Shown here: piece by piece, positions 1 through 12,424 of the stretch
How positions within the stretch are numbered: the stretch's first letter is position 1
How the letters are laid out: every line of letters begins with the position of its first letter
Assembly: GCA_002189035.1 (NCBI GenBank)
Contig: CM007992.1
Span: 1,612,001-1,676,000, forward strand
Direction of reading: 5' to 3'
Source: Utricularia gibba
Taxonomy: Eukaryota > Streptophyta > Magnoliopsida > Lamiales > Lentibulariaceae
DNA: 64,000 nucleotides
Notes under the pieces: generated by a model
What the model was told of the DNA's origin: nothing
What the model saw: the letters and a program-made list of their open reading frames with translations, nothing else
Database searches by the model: none
Translations under genes and position numbers: made by a program

Positions 1-1499
1 TAAAAGAGCTGGCTCAAGGTTGAAAAGCCGCATTGTCGCTGAGCAGTCTATTGTGAAATGGTCTCAAATGATTGACCAAATGGAACCTGACGTGTCATTA
101 ATTCTCCAGGAAGAAAGGTATCTACTTGCTTTTCCTTCTGTAGGATGATTCCATAGAAAGTTTTTGACATTAAGTTTTTTCTAGGGAAGAAATGGCTCTT
201 CGAAAAGCTGAAATGGAGGCGACAAAGGTTTGCCCACCTATTCATTTGGTTTGGTCACTGTTGTAGCGCAGATGACATGGCTTTCCTGTTATGCTGTTCC
301 TTGTGTAACTCTTTAATGCGTCAATGTGTAGGCAGAGAACATGATTGCCCACAAGGATGAAATATTTTCGCGCCCAAAAAGAACCTGGTTTGTTACAGAG
401 AAGGAGAAGAAGAATGTTGCTAAAGCCGCCAAGGCAAGCTATTCTTTTTTTTTCTTTTTGTGCATGCTGCGGCAAAGAGTTTTTTTTTTTTTCCTTTTCT
501 TTCAACAGTCTGCTTTTAAGAACAATGCATATGATTTTTCTAACGACATTCAAAGCAGAAGCTTGTATTTTCGTTTTCTGAACTATTGTGCTGTGTATTT
601 GAATGTGCATCCAATTACCTTTTTACGTGCGTTAGGTTTCATCCTGCATTGCGTAGCCTTTAGCGTTTTGCTTTGGCATAAGCGTTTGTGTTGTGCATTT
701 GTAACTTCCCTGTTGATGACCATGTCTGATGCTCCTGCCTTTCAACATTCCATCAGGAAGCTTTGGGTAACGGCCATGTTTCCACCAAAGAGGTGGTGAG
801 TGTTGAACAAGCCGAAGAATTGAGGAAAAAAGAAAAAAGAAAGAAAGAACGAGAGGTGCGTTATACTTCCATATGTTTTTTTGTAAGTGAGGCTACACTA
901 CTCTCTGCGTAAGTTGACACAATCCCCTCTCTCCAAAGAAAAATCTACCAAGGAAAAAGCGGAGAAAACTGGAGGCAGCTAGGGAGATGTTAGAGGACGA
1001 AGATGAAAAGGCAAGACTTTTTTTATTCTTCATTTTGTCTACAAAATCTTGCAAAAGTAAATTGGGTGCCCGCTGTGACGCATTTCAGTTCAGTTGTGGG
1101 TCTCATTCAGTGTTGTGGTGCCTTTACTTTGAATCCACTAGGGAGAAGAGAAAACCAACAAAGGAAAAAGCAGCATTCCCCTCGTTGATGTGGCGTATCG
1201 GAGGGCAAAAGCAGTGAAAGCTGCCAAAAAGGCTATTGATGCTGGAAAGATTTTCCGGAAGCCAGAGAAAAAGCCCAAGAATCGCCCAAAACCGAGGATG
1301 GAAGAGGAGAAGAAGGAAGTCGCTTCCCGTGATGACACGAGGGAGAAGATACGGAAGAAGGCCCCAGGAAAGGGCAAGTCAACCTTCAAGAGCAAATCAC
1401 GGTACCTCATTTTTATCATCAGCTTCTGCCGCATATTTTGCCTCCTTATCCTCGTGGGTCTAATGGCTGAGCCTCGTCCCCAGCTACAAACGCCGATAG
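1..1499 (+). CDS. RH28: DEAD-box ATP-dependent RNA helicase, RH28/DRS1-like, C-terminal part
   Basis: The gene enters from the left edge; only its C-terminal tail is here. Reconstructed exons: 1-117, 185-227, 332-433, 757-855, 939-1010, 1142-1401 and 1484-1499, all joining in one frame and ending with residues RYKRR and a TAG stop. The tail is the basic, charged region that follows the helicase core in plant RH28 and yeast Drs1. Recognisable segments are AENMIAHKDEI, RPKRTWF, NLPRKKRRKLEAAREML and AYRRAKAVK. The family acts in the nucleolus in maturation of the large ribosomal subunit; the ATPase core is outside the window, so activity cannot be judged here. Two introns appear to use GC donors (434-435 and 1011-1012), with AAG before and AAG after the GC. 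The gene is convergent with the polyprenol reductase gene. Family is confident; individual splice choices are inferred. Confidence 0.92.
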
Positions 1500-2132
1500 T
1501 TTTGAAGACACTCCATCAGCCACCGTATTCGGGATGACTCTTCTAATTGCCCCTGGGGTGGTGTGGCGTGGCGTGGCCAAGTGTCTGACCCCGGTAAGAG
1601 GGCTGTTGTTTTATTACTTGTGATCTCCTTTCTGCTTCCGCCTTCTCTACTATGGTGGCATTTTTGTTTAATTACCCTTGACAGTGTGCATTTACCTTCT
1701 TGTTTTCAATCCTATTGAACGAGTCAGGGTAGTACGTAGTAGCATAACTCTTGTGTAGTTGAGGGAACACATGTGATGGGGTATCTTTTTGCAACATGCT
1801 TAATTAATGAAAAGACGGTGAACATTTTCTATTCTATTGTAAAGTGGGTAGTAGAGTCTGGTGGGAAGTGCAGCATTGGTTGCAATCAATTGGAACAGCA
1901 GTGAATGATAATCATATATTCCAAAGATTGTCCCGTCTAACCCCTTGTCACTAGACACGGAGATCTATGATTGTTATGGCTCGTATGGAAGAATCTGTAA
2001 ATGGTTACAGAATCTATTCCTATTCCCGGAAAAGGAAAAGCTCGAGAAGCTCCTTGCCATCTCTCATCCGGAGCGCCAAACAATAGCAGGAAAATTTCAC
2101 GATAAGTAAGAAGGCAGCAGCACCCCATTCAT
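1500..2132. other. 3' UTRs and spacer between convergent genes
   Basis: The stretch lies between the stop of the RH28-like gene and the stop of the polyprenol reductase gene. I see no open frame of note. It probably holds both 3' UTRs, and polyadenylation ends cannot be placed by eye. Confidence 0.5.
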
Positions 2133-3679
2133 TCAGTAAAGAAAAGGTAAGATTGCACGGCGATCCCTGGGGTAGTCGTCGAATTTACTAATATACCAGT
2201 TGTGTGTCTCCTTGGCTCCCAACCCAAGATTCGCCACCTGCGACCAGGAACCAAGCTATGTGAGACTAACCGCAGGTAACTACCTACCTCCTTACCTCGA
2301 AATTTCACCAAGGTAAAAAGGGCATACCACAAAGACCCAGAGCAGCAAAACTGTGACATCCCAAAACCCAGCAGCAATCACCAATCCACTGTAGATAATC
2401 TACGCGCAACACAGGGAAGGAAGATACAGGGTTTATCTGTGACTGAACTAGGAGTTATATTTAAGAAAGCAAAACGGCTTACAATTTCTGCTAAATAGTG
2501 AGGGGATGAAACATAGTTGAACCAATCGCCACTAGGAATAGCATAGCCTTCATCACGACTACTGTTCTTCCTCAACGAGCCCTGATGTTTTTTGGAGGCA
2601 AGAACGCGGATGTGGTATGAGTAGCTACCCACATGAATGGAGGTGCAGTCTTGATGCTAAACAAATGATAGCAAAAATCTTACCAGAATAGCGTGGCAAC
2701 GGCGCTGATGAATCCAACCCCATGAAAAGCAAGCGGCACCTGCCCATGCATACCATCTCAGATGTACAAAGGTATTCACAAACTTTTTGATGGCAAACTC
2801 TGCATACCCATCTGCCACAAAATTGACCACCTCTGATGCATGTTCACAGCAAAGGGAAAGCGGGGCTGCGGTATAAAAACTGTGGCCAGGAAAATCATTA
2901 ATCGGCGATAAAGATTCATCTGGATTGTAAGGGATTAACATGATATCAGAAATGAAATGATTGAACAGTCATGAAAGAATCATTTTTTTTGTAATTTTCG
3001 AACACTTGATTGTCAAAGCACTTCACGGGAAAATGCTGACTTACGTTAGCCCAGCGAGATAACCCATAATATGCATTCGAGCCGAGGGGCTATACTTGAA
3101 TACGTATAAGCTCTCAAAAAGGCGTCGGAGTACCTGAGTTTCCATTAAGAAAAGCAGGAACACCGAATTCCATATCCCGTTTTTGTGTTCCTTCGTTGAA
3201 GCAAGGAGTAGAGATTGATCCGAGGCTCCAAGCAATTGGCTAGTAATGCTCGGGTAAGAAACCACAGGCGCAGTTCCGAATGCACAGAGACATGTTCCAA
3301 CAAGCAACAAAGTAGTCCAAACAACTCCCAGTACGTAGAAATGGCAAAAGTACTTTTGCGGAACGCTGAATTTCTACATTTCAATAAAGGACAGTGAGCC
3401 CCAGCTACCATTCAACCCATAGGCACTCAGGTGCGACAGAAGACAGCCCAGATTCGACAATCAAATTGTAAAATCAAGCTCACGGAAAAAAGAAGTCAAC
3501 GAAAAGATGGATAAAAATTTTACATGCGATGAACATTGCAGCAATGTCTTCCCTCGCCTAGAAAACCCTGTTAACAACTCCTGAAACGAAGCGAGTTTCG
3601 GCAATGGCAGGAAGACGATTAAAATCGGCGCGATCGCCGTAACCCAATAAGCTCTCAACGCATACGCGACAGAAAACAT
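2133..3679 (-). CDS. PPRD2: Polyprenol reductase (SRD5A3/PPRD family)
   Basis: Six exons on the minus strand, 3679-3524, 3373-3045, 2879-2684, 2581-2483, 2399-2328 and 2237-2133, join in frame to give 318 residues; known plant polyprenol reductases are about 320-345. The family reduces the alpha-isoprene unit of polyprenol to dolichol at the ER membrane, supplying the lipid carrier for N-glycosylation. Matching segments include FYVLGVVWTTLLL, FKYSPSARMHIMGYLAG, WGWIHQRRCHAIL, GDWFNYVSSPHYLAEI and the C-terminal THNWY (His about 296), the NADPH/substrate end of the steroid 5-alpha-reductase fold. Several hydrophobic membrane segments are visible. The usual GETHRWY motif reads KETHNWY, a mild deviation. 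The ATG at 3679 is the first in the frame and gives the expected short hydrophobic N-terminus. The symbol is by resemblance to Arabidopsis PPRD2; paralogue PPRD1 is not excluded. Confidence 0.9.
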
Positions 3680-5817
3680 TGCAAATGGCTACCCGCACCA
3701 AAATTCAAACACCCTCGCTAAAGATCCTTCGTCGGAAGAAAGCAATCCATTTTGGGTCTTGTTGGGCCCTCGAGAACTGTATCATTGTTGAGATTCTTCG
3801 GCCCGAAATTGCCCAACTTCATGGAGTTTACAATTAAGCCCAGCTGTGCCATTTTTTTTTTTTTTTTTTTTTTTTGTAACTTCTCATTAAGCTGTATGTT
3901 TTAGTAGAAATTATTTTTTAATTAGTTGGGGATAAATTATAAATAAATATAAATGTATTATAAATTATGTTTATATTCTTTTTTTATATATCAAATACCA
4001 TATATTTTTTAAGTTAAAAATAATACATTGAAATGAAATACGTAATTTTCAATAATTCACTATATTATGATCTTATTCTATTATAATTTATTCATAACTC
4101 ATTTGTAATCAATTTTCGTAGACTATTCATAGATTGGTTCATACTTTCATTTCTATTTTCTTCTTCAATGTCACAATCAACTCACCATTGTGCATTTATA
4201 TTTATAGTCTCATTTGAATGAAATTTTGTATCAGACTTATCAAGCAATTTTTTTCAAAGTTTTCTTTCAGTGCGAAGCTCATTGTAACAATTCTTGATGC
4301 ATTTTATGTCATAATCAATTTGACATTTTCATTGACAGTATTTTTTATATTCTCTCAACCAATAGATCTAAGAGTTATTATTGGTTGGTTACCTTTCAAA
4401 ATCTCATTAACTATTGACTTTAAGATAGCATAAGTTCTATTGTTATCACACTTGGATCTTATAAACTTTTTCTTAACTAGAACTTTGCATCTGTTATTTT
4501 TCATTTCTGATAGAAAACATCATATAAATTGAATAGAATGAATTTAATTATGCTAAAAAAACATCAATGCAGCTTAAACTGTTTTGAATCTAATTTTGCT
4601 AATTTATTGCCCTACTTGAATATATTCGCATCAAAAAATCATAATATGTGATGCCAAAAAATGTGAAAATATAATGTAATCCAACAATAAAGATATAAAA
4701 ACCTGATATAGCATTGTGAACACTATTGATAAAGTTGTAAAAATAGAGAAATTGAAACATGACAATAGAAGACACCATGTATAATGGCCAAAGGATATCT
4801 AAAGCACCAACCAATGATGTAGATGATCTTGAGGTCCAAGTATCAAAGATTTCTTGTACTGTCAAATATATTAAGAAAGTACACAATACTTCATATGGTA
4901 ACATATATCATCCAATAGAAATGAAAGCTTTGACACCGAGAACATGGTAAAGCAAAAATCCATTAGAATTAATAAGTTAGGGAAAACTTATTGTCGTAAG
5001 AATTCAAACTCAACTTAAACAAGATGTCAACTATCATAAAACTTGAATGGATGAGAAATAACGCGAGCAAAAATAAATTCATATATTTATATTTTTTCCA
5101 TTGAAGTAACTTTGGGAAATGCTTCAATACAAAAGACATACATAGCATCTAAAAAGGAAAAAATGGAGAAATAGTAAACTATGATACATTAACAAACTAG
5201 ATTCAGATTCAAATAGAATCACTTCATTCTAAAATTCCTAAAAGTCTTTTCAGATTGGATTCAGATTTCATGAAAAAAACAAAGAATGGAAAGCATGCCC
5301 AACAATGTAAAAAGTAGGAAGAAAACAAAACTAAAGGGTATCTTTCATGCCTGTTGATTGAGTAGCGCTATTCTCTGGAGAGTATAGGGCTTGAAAATTT
5401 TTTTCAATAAGTTAATATTTGTTGAATAAGTAGCATTTTCATGGCTTATGTAATAAGTCAATAAATAGTTAATTATAGTTAAAATATAATAAATAGTTGA
5501 TAACTAAAAATAGAAGTATAAATTAAAGTAGCATGTAAAATAGTTTTTTAATTTTTACTTTAAGTTATAAGAAAAAAAAATATGTCATGTATACTATAAT
5601 ATTAAATTTAGAATCTGTTTAATGGTGAAAAATTATAACATCAGTTTCGTTATCAAACATAATTAATTTTTATTCCAAAAAGAAAAAAAATTAGAAAATC
5701 TTCTTATTTTTAAAAAACCCGTAAGAGTCCGCTTTTTATTTTATCATAAACATTTTTTGAAAAATATTTGTTGGTAAATAAAGTTAAATAAAAAATTAAT
5801 TCTCGAGTTTCGAATAA
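3680..5817. other. AT-rich intergenic DNA
   Basis: No gene or recognisable transposon protein. A run of 24 T lies at 3852-3875. The rest is low-complexity AT-rich sequence; the longest open frames (about 100 residues at 4599-4904 minus) look like chance. Confidence 0.6.
3852..3875. repeat. Poly-T tract (24 T)
   Basis: Uninterrupted T run on the plus strand. It could be a retroposed poly-A tail read in reverse or a simple homopolymer; nothing adjacent identifies a source. Confidence 0.9.
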
Positions 5818-6836
5818 TAATAATTGATTTTGTGTCATTCCAAAACATGTTATTCCACTACTCTTGAATGTTGTTTTTACTTATCTTAGACCCCACTTTC
5901 TCATTATTCTCAATTGATTTTGCATCTTTCACACTACTTTGATCTTTTTGGAGAGAAATTGTATTTTGTGGATTTTTAGGGTACTTTTGGTTCAATTTGA
6001 GGAGAAATTAAGACCCACCAAATTATGGACTTGATGGATCACGAATCTCAACCCAAGACTCGGTCAACCGATGAAGATTTAGTCCAAGATTCGTAGATAA
6101 GATAGAAATATGAAGATGATCTTCGAAGATTTGAATAAAATATTTGGATAGAAGATCTTATCCAAGCCCATCAAATAAGATCAATACGAATATTTAGATT
6201 GACTCTCCTATAAATACTCCACCCTCTCAACCATTAGAAACGTCTTTGACCACTTTTCCTTTGTATCTTTCCTATTTTCGTGTCCATTTTCATGTTAGAG
6301 TCGAGTCTGCACGTGTAGGCGCTTGCGGCTGAGGATCTGCGGTGAAGCCTTGCTTGCGCAAGTCTTGCGCGTGTGACTGTTTTACTATGTTTTTCGACAT
6401 TTAAATTGAGGTTAGACACATTCTGTCTAATGTGTCTGCGAGGTGTGAGATGTAGGGGTTAGATTTGGATGTGGGTAAAACATGGGTTATCATAGGAGTT
6501 GAAATGGCTCTGAAGGTGTGGTTGATTCTATAATTTCACTAAATGAGGAACGGTACTATAACGGTCACCAAGTAGCACTATTTTAGAATAACACCCCTAG
6601 AACTTGCGTAAGTAGGTCAATTCTCAAGGTTTGCAGACACGCAAGGGCGAGTTTCAAGTAAGATGAGTCCTGGATTCAAAGTCAATTTTATTATTGTTTT
6701 TAAAACCAAATATTTCTTTTATTTTCGTATTTTTTTCATTCTTTATTTGAAAAGAAAATTCCAATAACAATTCACTGTGAATACGATCTTATTTTATTAT
6801 TTCGACGTTTTCTGTGCACTTGTAGAATTACCATCA
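5818..6836 (+). mobile_element. Solo LTR, Ty3/gypsy family 1 (copy A)
   Basis: The sequence is collinear with the LTRs at 26091, 28123 (reversed) and 31387. It starts TAATAATTGATTTTG (the others start TGATAAGTG or TAATAAGTG) and ends ACCATCA. It is flanked by the direct repeat AATAA at 5813-5817 and 6837-6841, the 5-bp target duplication expected for an LTR element. There is no primer-binding site or internal region after it, so this is a solo LTR left by LTR-LTR recombination. Length is 1019 bp. Confidence 0.88.
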
Positions 6837-6841
6837 AATAA

Positions 6842-8232
6842 ATTGATCCAAGTAATTAAAATATAGAAATATTTTTCATAAGAGTTTTTCATCTTTTTGT
6901 CTCATTTTGTCATTACGTTGTTTAATAATTTTTTAATATATAAATTATCTAAAGACTGATTACTATTTTTATAATAGTGAATTAAAAATATTTATTAAAT
7001 TGAAAGTCGGTTGAATGTCAAATTCATTGGATTTGCAGGTCATTAATGACCATTAATTAATATGATCCATGTCCACGTTTATCCAGAGAGAGAAGACCAT
7101 CTTGAGAAAATGGAGGACCGGGGTCAAGTCCTGTCGGCATCGTTGAAGTTTCCACACACACGAAGACAATAAATGTAGAAGAGGAGAATGGATAAAAATG
7201 ATTTTATTAAAAAAATGAAGGATATCTCTTCATATAATAATAAAAATGAAGGACGTGTTTGGTTAGACGGATAGTAATAAGTAAATTTATTTTTATTCGA
7301 GATAAAATACAAAACACCAAATTTGCATTATTATTTTTATTATTTTTTGTTTCCATTGTTTCTTTTTACAAATGAATAACTTAACCAAACATATAAATAA
7401 TACTTTGTTTCCTACTAAAACACCAAATCAAACACCTCTTAGGTGAGAGGCCAAATGAGAAATGAATGTTTTTTTTAATAAATTTATTATTTTTAATAAA
7501 TATTATAATATAAAATCATTTTTATTCATATCATTTATGGTGAGATTGATCATCATTATTATTAGGCAAGATAGATAATATCACTTCATTTTTATTAATT
7601 TAATTATTAACAATTTCATATGCTTTTGAATCTTGTTATTTCTTATGAAAATGATTTACAACTAAAAGTGTGAAACACATGGCATATCTGTTTTTTACTA
7701 TCACATCAAATCATTTATTTTACCAATTTAGTGCTTAACTTTATGGACCATATAGATTGAAAACTATTTGAAATTAAGTGGACACCAAATCAATGTCATG
7801 GTTTAGTTTTATTAGAAATTATATATAGTTTTAGTTGAATAAAAATATCATGTTTTTCTTTTGTTTTAATAAATATTTATAAAAAACTGATAAAAAATAT
7901 ATATTTCTATCCATCCAAATCTATACAAACTCATCAATCAAACATCCTTTTAAGGCATGTGTCTTGCACCCCTTTGACAACTATGTAATATAATGTGCAC
8001 AAACTATAATATATAATATAATACAAGTAGCATATACAAATGCACTTGTCAAAAACAGAAAAAAAAAAAGATTTCTCTTTCGCTGTTTATGATGGAATAT
8101 GTAATAAATAAATAGGGAATGTATTCATTATAGTATATTATTTCAATAGTTGCCATGTTTGAAACTTCAACGTACGGATGGATGCTCTCTGGACTTCCAT
8201 TTCTTCCAGATGATTCTGTGATTCCACATCGT
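6842..8232. other. AT-rich intergenic DNA upstream of dirigent gene
   Basis: No coding or transposon signature seen. The sequence is strongly AT-rich and the only open frames are short. Confidence 0.6.
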
Positions 8233-8239
8233 TATAAAA
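8233..8239 (+). promoter_or_regulatory. TATA box of dirigent gene
   Basis: TATAAAA lies 38 bases before the chosen ATG at 8271. A start site 25-35 bases downstream would fall near 8260-8270, which puts the upstream in-frame ATG at 8244 outside the transcript and decides the start. Confidence 0.6.
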
Positions 8240-8270
8240 CACTATGCTGCGGAAGCAGAGCCAGACAGAC

Positions 8271-8840
8271 ATGAAGAAGGAGAAGAAGATGGGGCCTGCA
8301 GCGCTGCTCCTTGCCTTTGTCACCATGGTGATGGTCGCTACCTGCGTGCAGGGTACACAGACACAGTCGCAGGAAACCGTGAAGCGCCTTCGGTTCTACG
8401 TCCAGGACATCGTCGGCGGCGTCAACCGCACCGTGTGGGTGGTGGCGAAGACCAACCTCTCCGACAGTTTTCCTTCGAGATTCGGCACGATCCTCGTGAC
8501 GGACACTCCGTTGACGGCAGGCCCCGAAAGGGAGTCGCAATACCTGGGGCAGATTCAGGGCGTCATCGCTTATACGGACAAGGGGCACTCTGCCATCACC
8601 GTCGATGTCAACGTGATGTTCACTGAGGGGGAGTTTAAAGGAAGCTCGTTGAGTCTCGCCGGGAGAAATGAGCTCACCGATGAGGTGCGAGAGGTGTCGG
8701 TGGTTGCCGGCACGGGGGCCTTCAGATTCGCCCGTGGGTATGTGATCACTAGGACCTATTCCATCAGCCAGGATAAAACCAGAGGTGTTTATCAATACGA
8801 CGTGGTCCTTTTGCTGCCACAATTCGCTCAACACATTTGA
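8271..8840 (+). CDS. Dirigent protein
   Basis: Single-exon gene, 189 residues, the usual size for the family. After a basic MKKEKK start comes a hydrophobic segment ending near TCVQG, a good secretion signal. The mature part carries dirigent landmarks: RFYVQDIVGG, FGTILVTDTPLT, GPERESQYLG, VMFTEGEFKGSSLSL and TGAFRFARGY. Dirigent proteins are apoplastic beta-barrels that steer radical coupling of monolignols (lignans, lignin) or related phenoxy radicals; no substrate can be read from sequence. The in-frame ATG at 8244 would add nine residues but lies only five bases after the TATA box, so 8271 is preferred. The coding region is clearly more GC-rich than its surroundings. Confidence 0.92.
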   Translation: MKKEKKMGPAALLLAFVTMVMVATCVQGTQTQSQETVKRLRFYVQDIVGGVNRTVWVVAKTNLSDSFPSRFGTILVTDTPLTAGPERESQYLGQIQGVIAYTDKGHSAITVDVNVMFTEGEFKGSSLSLAGRNELTDEVREVSVVAGTGAFRFARGYVITRTYSISQDKTRGVYQYDVVLLLPQFAQHI

Positions 8841-10286
8841 AACAGATTACAGAATTGAAGATGTGCTATCAGATCTTGTTCTTGCTGCCAGATGATCCTG
8901 TCTTGAAACTTGTCTTTTTTGTTGTGTAAGAAGCAAACAAAACAAGGACTTTAGATCTTTTTTTGTTGTCTTTTTTGGTATCAGATCTTTTTTGTTGAAA
9001 CTTGTTCTTTAGATCTTTTGTTATCTGAGTATGTTTCTCTAACCAAACAAGGACTGATCCCTGAACCTATTATTCTATGTGCCGCTCTGTCACCACTCCC
9101 AACTCGCACTATCCTGTATCTGATACAACAAAAGGGCACATCTGGCTTCTCCAGTAACCATATGGGCTGAAGTTTCTCGGCGATTAAGCAGTGTTGAAGA
9201 GGCCAGCAGCACACCAACGGCTCTTCGGAGAGTCCTTATGGTTTGACTAAGAAACTACAGGGGACATTTCCTCTTTTTCTTCACATCTGGTGCTTTCGAT
9301 TGGATCTACCGCATCTACTTGTCTCCAGCTTTTTTCCCTTCCTTTATTCGCTTAAAATTGGAAAGAAACTGCAGGGTGAATCCAGATGATTAAGAAACGT
9401 TTGGCATAATTCCCAGATGCTAAAATTAGTCCTAGCATTCCATCATCTTGAATGATGACCATCCCCTTGTCGACCCATCGATCTTTTTCCAGGTTCCCAT
9501 TCAGATGCTACTAAGTAGTAGCCAGACCAAGTTGTACAATCCATTTGCTGGTCCAAGCATTTCCACATAACTCAACACCTCATTGTTTGACTTTCATGTT
9601 TTTCACTTTCAGACTGTGCATTAACTCGTACGGGTTCTGAACTTTCCAACATCCCTTTCTTATATTTAAAAGCAGCAATCTGGTGAACTTGTTTGGACTT
9701 TACATGAGACCATATTTAGTAATTTTCGGAAATACTAACATTATTTTTCGAAAATCATTTTTGTTTTTATAGAAATGATTTATTTGAGTAAATTTTATGT
9801 TGTAAAAATTACATTTAAAAAATTCTGTTTTCTCATAAAAATTCAGTAAAAGAAACCACGTCATCCAGAAATCAATAAATATACTCATACTCATGTTCTA
9901 CTTCTGCAGTCAGAACACATCTAATAAACATTTCATCTGTGGGCGATGGAGTTTCTGAAGAATGTTTATCTACATTTGAGTTTGCGATAACACCTTTTTC
10001 GGGGTTCATTCACGACTGGTGGTTATGCGGTTTCGTGGGTATAGAAGCGAACAAAAACATCTGTTGCAGATGAATCCGGCCCAGCTCATTCTGAAAGCAA
10101 AAGGACAAAAACCTGGTCCCAATAAACGAGTTATGCTTCCCATATGAGTAACTGTAATAATGTGAAGATGGACACTTTATTCTCCTACCACGTTGTGCGA
10201 GGGCAAAATCCTTGCTTCTTCGTCTTCTTCCTCTGCTGCTGTTGAGGTGCCGCTTTCTGGAAAATTTACCCAGATTTGCTGTAAAA
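8841..10286. other. Dirigent 3' UTR and MCA promoter region
   Basis: No gene. The first 200 bases, with repeated AGATCTTTT-like words, are probably the dirigent 3' UTR; the end holds the 5' leader of the MCA gene. An in-frame ATG at 10212 would extend that protein by 25 residues without family support. Confidence 0.5.
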
Positions 10287-12181
10287 ATGGCGTCTTGGAA
10301 TGAATTTGGGGAGGTAGCAAATGTTCTTCAGTTAACTGGGTTAAATGCAGTGGCGTTGGTTGGTTTGATTGTGAAGGCGGCGAGTACAGCGAGAATGCAC
10401 AAGAAGAACTGCAAGCAGTTTGCGCAGCACGTGAAGTTGATTGGGAATTTGCTGGATCAGCTTAAGATTTCGGAGCTCAAAAAGTACCCTGAAACCCGGG
10501 AACCATTGGAGCAACTTGAGGATTCTCTTCGGAGAGCTTTTCTGCTTGTGAATAGCTGCCAAGAAAAGAGCTTTTTGTATCTGATCGCCATGGGGTGGAA
10601 CATTGTCTACCAGTTTCGTAGGGCTCAAGAAGAAATTGATCGCTACTTGAAAATTATTCCTCTCATTGCCCTTCTGGACAATGCCAGAGTCAAGGTATGC
10701 AATTTTTGTCTATCCCCATGGTTTTCTGCTTCTCTTTTCTTGATTAGGGACCAACATGCAATATTTGATATGGCTGCTACAATAAACAGTTGGTTCTTAA
10801 TCAATTTGGGCAACATCTAGTTTAAGTTGCTGAGGAACAGGCTTGGAAAAGCCTAAAATATAGAGGACGGTTTCTACTTCTGAGTCGGTTTTTAATCTTC
10901 AACTGTTGGATACCCAATATGTTTGTGTGTGTGTTAACGTTACAGGAGAGACTTGAGGAAATTGAGAGGGATCAGCGTGAGTACACCTTAGATGAAGATA
11001 TGCAGAAAATCCAAAATGCTATCTCTGAGAACAATGTGGTATTCTTGAAGAAAAGCATATCTTGTTCCTACCCAAATCTTCCATTTGACAAAGCGCTGCA
11101 AAAAGAACGCGAAAAGCTCAGCGCTGAACTTCAGCATTCTCAAGCTAATTTAGATGTACAAAAGTGCGAAGTGATAGAGCGACTCATGGAGGTTACTGAA
11201 ACAGCAGCTGCTACTTTTGTTCAGAAGGAGTCACCCCACAAAGCTTCCCGTGTCTCTAAGCCAGAAGAAGAGCATTATTCAACATTTGGTATCTCAACAG
11301 GTTCAAGGTTCCGCCCCATTTTCTGCATTCTATAATTGTAACTCAGCCCTTTTTATCATACACCTCATTGGATTCTGTAGATTCTAAAGTCGAATTGAAA
11401 ACTCTATTGAACTGTTCTTGTAGAGAAGCTAATAATATTGCTGGTGATGAGGCGTATTGGGATGGGGAATGGCATGCTGATCTGCTAGGCTGTTGCTCTG
11501 AGCCTTACTTATGTAGGCGATTCCTTCTTTGTAATGTGCTCGTTGTGATTTTCTTTCTTCTACATGATCAAGTTGATGTTTTTTTTTTTTTTACTGTTGA
11601 ATTTCAAACTACTTGCAGGTTTCAAGACCCTTTTTTGTCCTTGTGATACACTTTCAAGGATATCATCTGTGGCGAAAGGCAAAGAGATATGTATGCATTG
11701 TTTATTTACTGCAACTTCACGTCTTCTGTAATCTCCAACTCTTGATAGCTCTGTTAACAAAAGCTTTACCATGATGTTCAACAACAGCACCTGCAGAAGT
11801 GTGCAATGACATATTTGCGTATTCCTTGATACTCTCATGCTGCTGCTACACATGCTGCATCAGAAGGAAGCTCCGAGGAACTCTGCAGATTGAGGTAATA
11901 CGCCAGTTTTAGTTTAGTTGCTTCAAAATCAGCTGGCCATTTTGTTGTTGTAGGGTGGCTGCATAGACGATTTCTTGTCGCATTTCATGTGTTGTTGCTG
12001 CGCCCTTGTTCAAGAATGGAGAGAAGTGAAAATTCGAGGTTCTGGTTCTCTTGGAATCGCTGAACTTCAGCATGTTGTTGTTATCTGAATGGAGAAAGAG
12101 AAGTAACATATCTGATGTCTGTCTTCAGGTATGCAGAGAACGAGCATTAGGCCCCCTTCACACCAGAGAATGGAGCACTGA
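10287..12181 (+). CDS. MCA1: MID1-complementing activity (MCA) mechanosensitive calcium channel
   Basis: Seven exons, 10287-10694, 10946-11300, 11381-11512, 11619-11690, 11788-11894, 11954-12038 and 12129-12181, join in frame to 403 residues; Arabidopsis MCA1 and MCA2 are about 420. MCA proteins mediate stretch-linked calcium entry at the plasma membrane. Visible in order: the ARPK-like N-terminus (TGLNAVALVGLIVKAA, ARMHKKNCKQFAQHVKLIGN, ISELKKYPETREPLEQLE), the REYTLDEDM segment of the EF-hand-like region, a coiled coil (EREKLSAELQHSQANLDVQ), and the Cys-rich PLAC8/DUF614 domain (DLLGCCSEPYLC, CCCYTCCIRRKLR, CCCCALVQEW). The tail PPSHQRMEH matches the family C-terminus and fixed the last two splice sites. 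The start is the MASWNEFGE methionine, matching family N-termini. It could equally be the MCA2 orthologue. Only seven exons are needed, so I see no sign of damage. Confidence 0.92.
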
Positions 12182-12424
12182 ATAGATGTCTATGCAGGGT
12201 TGAATAGATGACTGTTCATTGAATCTTTTCGTACAAAGACTTCCATCATTCATCACAATTATGCATTCCCTTTTTTTTCAGTTGAAAAGATAAACAATTG
12301 GAACACATTTTTCACTGAAAATTCCCAATCCAATGCAAACAAGGTCGATATCCAAGCAAAAGCCATCTCTTAAATTCAAGGTGGTTCTCAATAGAAGGAT
12401 AGCCATGAGAAGTAGATGAAGCAA

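Noticed and set aside
341-799. 152-codon plus-strand frame inside the RH28 tail
   Set aside because: It runs through intron 332-433/757; only the first 34 codons match the family, and the rest is T-rich intron sequence.
8244-8270. Upstream in-frame ATG of the dirigent gene
   Set aside because: It lies five bases after the TATA box, upstream of any plausible transcription start.
8232-8834. 200-codon minus-strand frame opposite the dirigent gene
   Set aside because: Antisense shadow of the GC-rich coding region; no protein-like similarity, and the plus strand clearly encodes a dirigent protein.
11909-12109. MCA exon 6 reading on to the TGA at 12086
   Set aside because: Extending past 12038 gives an unrelated tail; splicing at CGAG/GTTCTG to 12129 restores the family C-terminus PPSHQRMEH.
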